From NCBI RefSeq assembly GCF_050947875.1, contig NC_134569.1:36741277-36805276 (forward strand): a stretch of 64,000 nucleotides of DNA, read 5' to 3'. Position 1 is the first letter of the stretch; each line of letters opens with the position of its first letter. Below are positions 59,011-64,000 of the stretch, piece by piece. The notes below the pieces were generated by a model. It searched no databases. It worked only from the letters and a program-made list of their open reading frames with translations, and had not been told where the DNA came from. A program made the translations under genes and the position numbers. This DNA comes from Dermacentor variabilis (lineage: Eukaryota > Arthropoda > Arachnida > Ixodida > Ixodidae).

Positions 59011-60529
59011 ATGTAGTGGTTGGTAGTTTGGTCATCCTCGGTGAATACAAGCTCCTTCGGATCAGGTAGTTCCGAATCCCCCATAAAGTGCTGCCTCAGA
59101 TTTCAGCAGCAACGAGCGCGTCAAAGATGGCTTCATGTGAAACGTTACCGAAGTCTCGCAGCTATTACAGGGAATGAGAAAATAATTATTTGCCCCTACG
59201 TTTACCTAACATAATGTTAGCTAATTTCTCCCAAATCCTCTGATATTGCTTCATGACATGAAGATTTGAAAGAATAATTTTCAAAATGATATCTGTGCCA
59301 CACATGGTAACGACTGTCCCGGTCTCTGTATCTTCCGCGTATGGTATAAGGCAGGTCAGTCCACATTGAATAGCTGTGTTCGCTGGCTGCGCAGTAGCGA
59401 AGGAGTCGTAGGCGGCTCTGGTACTAGCCATCAAAACAGACCCTTTCTTGTCGTCTTGTGTAAGTTAGATCGCGGTTTGTATCGTATCGACTTCGCATGA
59501 AAAAAGCTACGCAAATTTGGAGCATCACTATGAACGCGCTGAAAGGTTTCATTGATTTCGTTGTGCAAACACAACCTACCAAGAAATTTACCTCGATGTA
59601 ATGCAGAAAAACGAATCCTACGTGTCTGTGTGCGAGTGCGTGTTCGTGCATGTGCATACTACGTGCTTGCGTGCTTGATTATTAGATTGTTTGTCAGCAG
59701 AGCAATTCGGAGGACGGGCGGGATATGCGAGAGGTGAGTAACGTGCGAACAGCCAAGAGAAAACGTGACCGCTTCTTTCCTTTTTTTACGTTTCTTACCC
59801 TTTACAATCTCGCAAAGATGCGGAACGTGACTTTTTCTCGCGTGTAGAAAGAACACGTCTCCCCTCTCGAGTCGGCGCACCTTTATTGGCTCCGAGACGG
59901 TCTCCATCCACTTGAGCCTTTACGCGTGTGCTGTACTCGAGCGCAAACCAACCAGCCAGTTTGCTCACTCCTACCCTGCCCAGGATCAAACGTTTGTGAT
60001 TCGAAGTTTGCCTCTGGAAACGGTATAAAAAATCCCAACCAATAAGGCACGTAAGTCACTGCAGACGAAAATCGGCGTGACGAGAGAATTTATCTCGTTC
60101 TTCACAACTACTGGTTCTTGAAATGAGTTTTTTTTTTCTTTCGCGGTGAGCTACAGCAAAGTGGATGTAGTGTTCCGCTAGTTTCGGCTGGGCCTGTAAC
60201 AAATAAAAAAAGTGACTTGATCAAGCTTTTCGTGGTTACCTGTTGGGTTTAGTTTGGTATTCTTGCTTACGTATATCAGTGATTTTGAACGTCTAACAAT
60301 TGTGGTCAGTACTGACTTAGATTGTTTAATGTCGAATAACAACGGCAGACCTGATTCCTTTGATCGAGCCGCTACAGGAAGCTATTCGTTCGGCGCACAA
60401 CGCACAAGCACAAAAAGTGCTACCCGCGATCCGCAGATAGTAAGCTGTATTACCCCGTCTTCTCGTTGGACTCTATTCTTTCGTCAGGTATGGTGGTGTA
60501 GCGTCCTCCCTTGTCCATTGTCAGTTTTT
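59011..60529. other. Stretch without a recognised gene
   Basis: A - strand frame at 59186-59434 (YDSFATAQPANTAIQCGLTC) was considered but not identified. T-rich runs at 60127-60138 and 60520-60533. Confidence 0.45.
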
Positions 60530-60835
60530 TTTTTTTGCAACTATTTTCACATATCGCCGACAGAAGACATCGCAGCTGAAGGCGACGAAGGGACTACTTC
60601 GGTTTATGAAGGAGACGGGCTTGGACAAGCGGCTGTGACAGTGATATCACGCACCGCGCAAGAGTGACAGACTGTAACTAACGACGTGTGTGCAATGTTA
60701 TGGGCTCTCTATCTCTTCTCCCCATCTTTCATCCCCCCCATCCCGCTCCCATGTGTAGGGTAGCAAACCGGTTAACTTAAACTGGTTAACCTCCCTGCCT
60801 TCCTTCTCCACTTCTTCCTTCCTTCCTTCCTTTGG
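60530..60835 (+). mobile_element. LINE 3' end (hairpin family, copy H)
   Basis: The C-terminus TSQLKATKGLLRFMKETGLD and KRL ends at a TGA (60636-60638), matching copies A, B and D. The 3' UTR has a CCCATCC-rich stretch and the hairpin AACCGGTT (60766-60773), AACTTA, AACTGGTT (60780-60787, one G-T wobble), then CCTCCCTGCCTTCC and a (CTTC)n array at about 60814-60832. The insertion is truncated to the last 30 or so codons. Confidence 0.8.
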
Positions 60836-62574
60836 GCGGCGCCTAGAACTCGTATAGCGCGCGCACACACGAGAAGAAAATAAGGACGGCGCCTGGTCGT
60901 GGCACGCGAAGCCACAGCTGGCGGTTTTATTCCGGCATCGATTCGGGTCAGCTGTCTTTCTACTTCGCTCCTGCGGCATAAGCCTACAAGTGGATTCAAA
61001 TTGAAGTCGATAGACTTAATTTGAATTATAGTTTATCACTCAGCTACCAAATATACTTCTCAACTAGCTCCGATGAAACCGGTGTTGACTTCTCACTTGT
61101 CATTGCTAAGGGATATGAATGACGTAGCGACAAAATTTCTCAGGTTATGCCCGTGCATATAAATAGACCATACCATACTGCGTTGTTTTTTAAGCGGATT
61201 CTCTTTTTCATGATTCATCTTTTCTCGCCTATGTCTCTGAACATTCGCTCGGCTCTGCATTACCACTGCTGAGCATCATATAACTTCTCACTTTTCAGTT
61301 AGGGCTTTATCTTTCTCTCAAAGACCTGCACTAAAAACTCATGTCCCTTTAGTCTGCTCGTCTGCTTCCATGAAGAATTCGTTGGTAAAGTTGGTCAACA
61401 CTGGTAAAGATATCCACCGAAGCTTCAGTTACTCAACATGTTTTTTCCTGAGTGCTAGAGTTAATTGGTACTGAGACGTCCTACTTACGATTAAGTTGCC
61501 TAAAAAAAGGGGAGAGGGGGCGGGCAGACTCAAGGAGATCCCTATCCATGTGCTGCAACAAGCAACGCGCCTTTCGATGCCACACGTCGAGCACGCATTT
61601 AGGCAACACCTGCACTACATCGTCCCTCATCAATCGCACACTAGGCCGCTAGCCCACTTCACTTGTCAATCGATCTTCGACTACAACACCCATATTCGCA
61701 GCGGACGTTTACCACTTTCTACCGGCCACAAACTCGGCCTCAATGCACCCCCCAGGCAAGCCTCGACGATTACCAAGCTGTGAGCAAGGCTTTCAATAAA
61801 AGGTAACTTATTTCCTCGAAGAGACACTACGCGCTTCGGTTTTATAAGCAACCGCAAGCCGATGCGAAGGACCACCTTCACTTCACCTTGGTCCATCCAA
61901 TTTAGCTTTTTACGCAGACGCACAGCCGGGGAACCACTGTCGCCTAGACAGAATATACCAAAGCGCTAACAAGGACTCACAGTGAAACCGAGGCACGACA
62001 AGCACTTGTCCTCTGCCGGTGCCAATGTGTGCGTTTGCGCTTTAATACCGCGAATATCTACCAGATATTCTTGCTGTCCACTTTTCGGCAGAGAGTGTAG
62101 CTCTAGTTGGAATCGGGTAGCAGACACCTGCTTTGTCTATGATATCCCCACCACCGCATGCGAACCCTTGCGCGCTTCATCATGTGCGACACGAACTTCC
62201 CCGCTTGCAATCACCTCCGAGCTTAGACAACTCACCGAACGCGAAAATGGCGACCCGGTTGTTTAGTTTAGAATCTCTTGGCTCAGTAAAACATAAATAC
62301 TTGCCAACTTTGAGGTTTCTGTCATATTTTAATGCACATTTGAATGAGATGGCACAATAAACATAGGAAAAAGCTACCGAAATGGCCTATAGCGGTAATA
62401 CTATATGTACTGTGGCTTGCTACTCTATACGGGGAAAAAAGGGCAATATATTCTTTGAAAGAAAAAAAAATGAATGAATGGAGCTACTGGCGTCATCTCA
62501 TAAGACTTTAACATTACCGTGTCGTCTTAAGCCCTTAACTTATATAGACCTATGGAGCATTGACTTTAAAGTCT
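60836..62574. other. Stretch without a recognised gene
   Basis: A + frame at 61496-61783 (RLSMPHVEHAFRQHLHYI) has no recognised domain. No repeat family identified. Confidence 0.45.
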
Positions 62575-62880
62575 ACTTTGTGGACGTCGGTCGACGGCAA
62601 TAACCCAGAACTATGCTTTTATTCAGCTTGCCACGAGCGAAAGAAAGCACCTGTATGTGTTCACAAAACCGGGGAATGTCAAAGGTGAGATGTTCGATGG
62701 TTTCATAACAACCACGCACTCCACAAGCAAGGCTACTTGCTAGACCCATGCGAGCCAAATAATTAGCAAGGCAATATGGTGAGACAAGGACCGCATTAAC
62801 GCGAACATGTCTGGTTTTCCGCCCACTCAACTGCTTGCACATTGGCAAACATTTCCCGTTTGCGAATTTAGTCAAGAAGC
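62575..62880 (-). pseudogene. LINE C-terminal fragment
   Basis: On the - strand: LSGRKTRHVRVNAVLVSPYC, LANYLARMGLASSLACGVRG, CYETIEHLTFDIPRF and SFARGKLNKSI. The Cys...ETIEHL motif is the C-terminal zinc-type region of a LINE pol, with the last expected Cys replaced. Neither RT nor 3' UTR with a tail was identified. Confidence 0.6.
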
Positions 62881-64000
62881 ACTACCCCCTGTTGCTACTG
62901 CTGCTTCAATCTTAACACTTCCACCACGTAACACGTTTACCGCGTTTTCACTTTTCTCCGTGCTCTTCGTTACGGCTCTTTAAGTGCTTCCCAACTCTGT
63001 CCCTTTTATATGCCGACAAACAGATGCCGCGTCGTAGTGGGGTCCATTGCGGCGCATGCGCACAGGCCGCGTCAGAGACCCATCCTTGCGCGGCGCCGAC
63101 CTTGACGTTCCCGCGCTGGTCCTGGGCACGGCCGCGGAACCGGCGGCCGGAACTTATGGGAATTATTCCGAGACAAGAAGCAGCGGTAAACAAAAACCAA
63201 CAGAGCACGCTGACGACGATGTTGGCGGAAAGAGACTATGGGGAACGAAAATTGAGAGGAACGAGAGATGGGGGGGGGGGGGGGGGGGAGGCTCTCCTGT
63301 TCGTCAAACAGCTCCGCTGACGCGCGAGCCAGAAGAAAAAAGAACAGGCCGGAACATTAAAAGTGACTAGCGAGGCACTTTCTGCGGTTATAATTATCTG
63401 CAGGACAGCGGGGACTGTCCCGAACACTTGCTTCGTTTCGCTTAATTCCCGACGCGTCATGAATATTAATGAAGGGAAGCGCGCGGCGTTTAAGGCCCCG
63501 CTACCGCGCTGGACGCCAGCACTCTTGAATATTTTATGCGGCCTCTCCGGCTTGGTGGCTTCAGTATTTTTTTTCTGACATGGTCATGCGCGTTCTTTTC
63601 AGTGTGAGGGACTTTGTCTCCTACGGTTCCTTTTTTTTTTTCGAGAAAATGACTTGGCGCTTAAGGCGAGCAAGTTTATTACGGCAAAACGCTGATTCTG
63701 TGCAAACAGCGTTTTCACTTCGTCATGCCTAGCTTCGCTGTCTTGGGCTCTCGAAGAACGCTGCCGAGTCTATAGGAAAGGTGCGCTGTTTTGAAGAATG
63801 CGAGAGGTCCGACCTGATCATGGTAATAATTTATCGCGTTGCTTTCCTAGGCTTCATATGTAAATTTAGAGTCCTGTCCGAGTTGCAAAACTTGCGAAAG
63901 TGGGTGGCGATTTTCATGCCATGCGTTTATAGCGGCATGTGAAGCTTCGTGCAAACGTAAGTGTTTAGTTTAAGAAAAGTTCGAATTGTGAAGAAACGCT
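62881..64000. other. Stretch without a recognised gene
   Basis: A GC-rich block with CpGs lies at 63015-63160. A G19 run occupies 63270-63288, and a T12 run lies at about 63630. No coding domain recognised. Confidence 0.45.
63270..63288 (+). repeat. G19 homopolymer
   Basis: Nineteen uninterrupted G residues, in a purine-rich context. Confidence 0.9.

Noticed and set aside
59186..59434. 82-residue reverse frame that looked protein-like
   Set aside because: I could not match it to any family by eye and it has no supporting context; not called as a gene.

Overview
This window looks like non-coding, transposon-rich nuclear DNA of a hard tick (Ixodidae), probably metastriate. The basis is several copies of the tick SINE Ruka (tRNA-like head with a B box, then a tail ending in a TTTTGG-CCGTAAAACCCC-type sequence), tRNA-headed SINEs of a second type, and many decayed non-LTR retrotransposons (LINEs) of families I recognise from tick genomes. 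These family names come from memory, not from a search. I found no convincing host protein-coding gene, no rRNA, no functional tRNA, no CRISPR array and no operon-like organisation. Most open frames are short and belong to LINE debris, low-complexity DNA or microsatellites.

Layout. 1-3.1 kb: unique-looking DNA. 3.1-3.9 kb: two Ruka-type SINEs and a LINE 3' end. 3.9-7.4 kb: no recognised gene. 7.4-8.3 kb: LINE C-terminus with its 3' UTR, then a tRNA-headed SINE. 9.0-10.0 kb: reverse-strand LINE 3' half. 10.5-14.0 kb: a nearly full-length L1/Tx1-like LINE (endonuclease, reverse transcriptase, C-terminal zinc motif), directly abutted by a tRNA-derived SINE. 14.2-19.4 kb: mostly unrecognised. 19.4-19.8 kb: a reverse LINE 3' end carrying two perfect palindromes. 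19.9-25.4 kb: a long decayed I-type LINE (gag-like ORF1, endonuclease, RT, RNase H). 25.5 kb: Ruka. 33.4-36.8 kb: a reverse-strand Ty3/gypsy pol fragment split by a forward LINE. 37.2-37.7 kb: a LINE 3' tip and a compound foldback. 40.9 kb: reverse Ruka. 42.8-43.4 kb: a LINE fragment inserted in the loop of a 30-bp inverted repeat. 45.1-45.8 kb: LINE with RNase H. 51.2-52.1 kb: Ruka-like SINE, LINE 3' UTR, C19 run and another dispersed repeat. 53.9-54.1 kb: LINE tail with a compound trinucleotide array. 57.3-59.0 kb: GATA array plus reverse LINE. 60.5-60.8 kb: LINE 3' end. 62.6-62.9 kb: reverse LINE fragment.

The most informative pattern is one LINE family represented by up to nine fragments in both orientations. 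Its 3' UTR carries a short hairpin whose arms differ between copies while base pairing is kept, followed by a CCCTGC motif and, in several copies, a microsatellite. That suggests a structured RNA 3' end used during retrotransposition. The other notable signals are target-site duplications that date nested insertions, and several strong palindromes.
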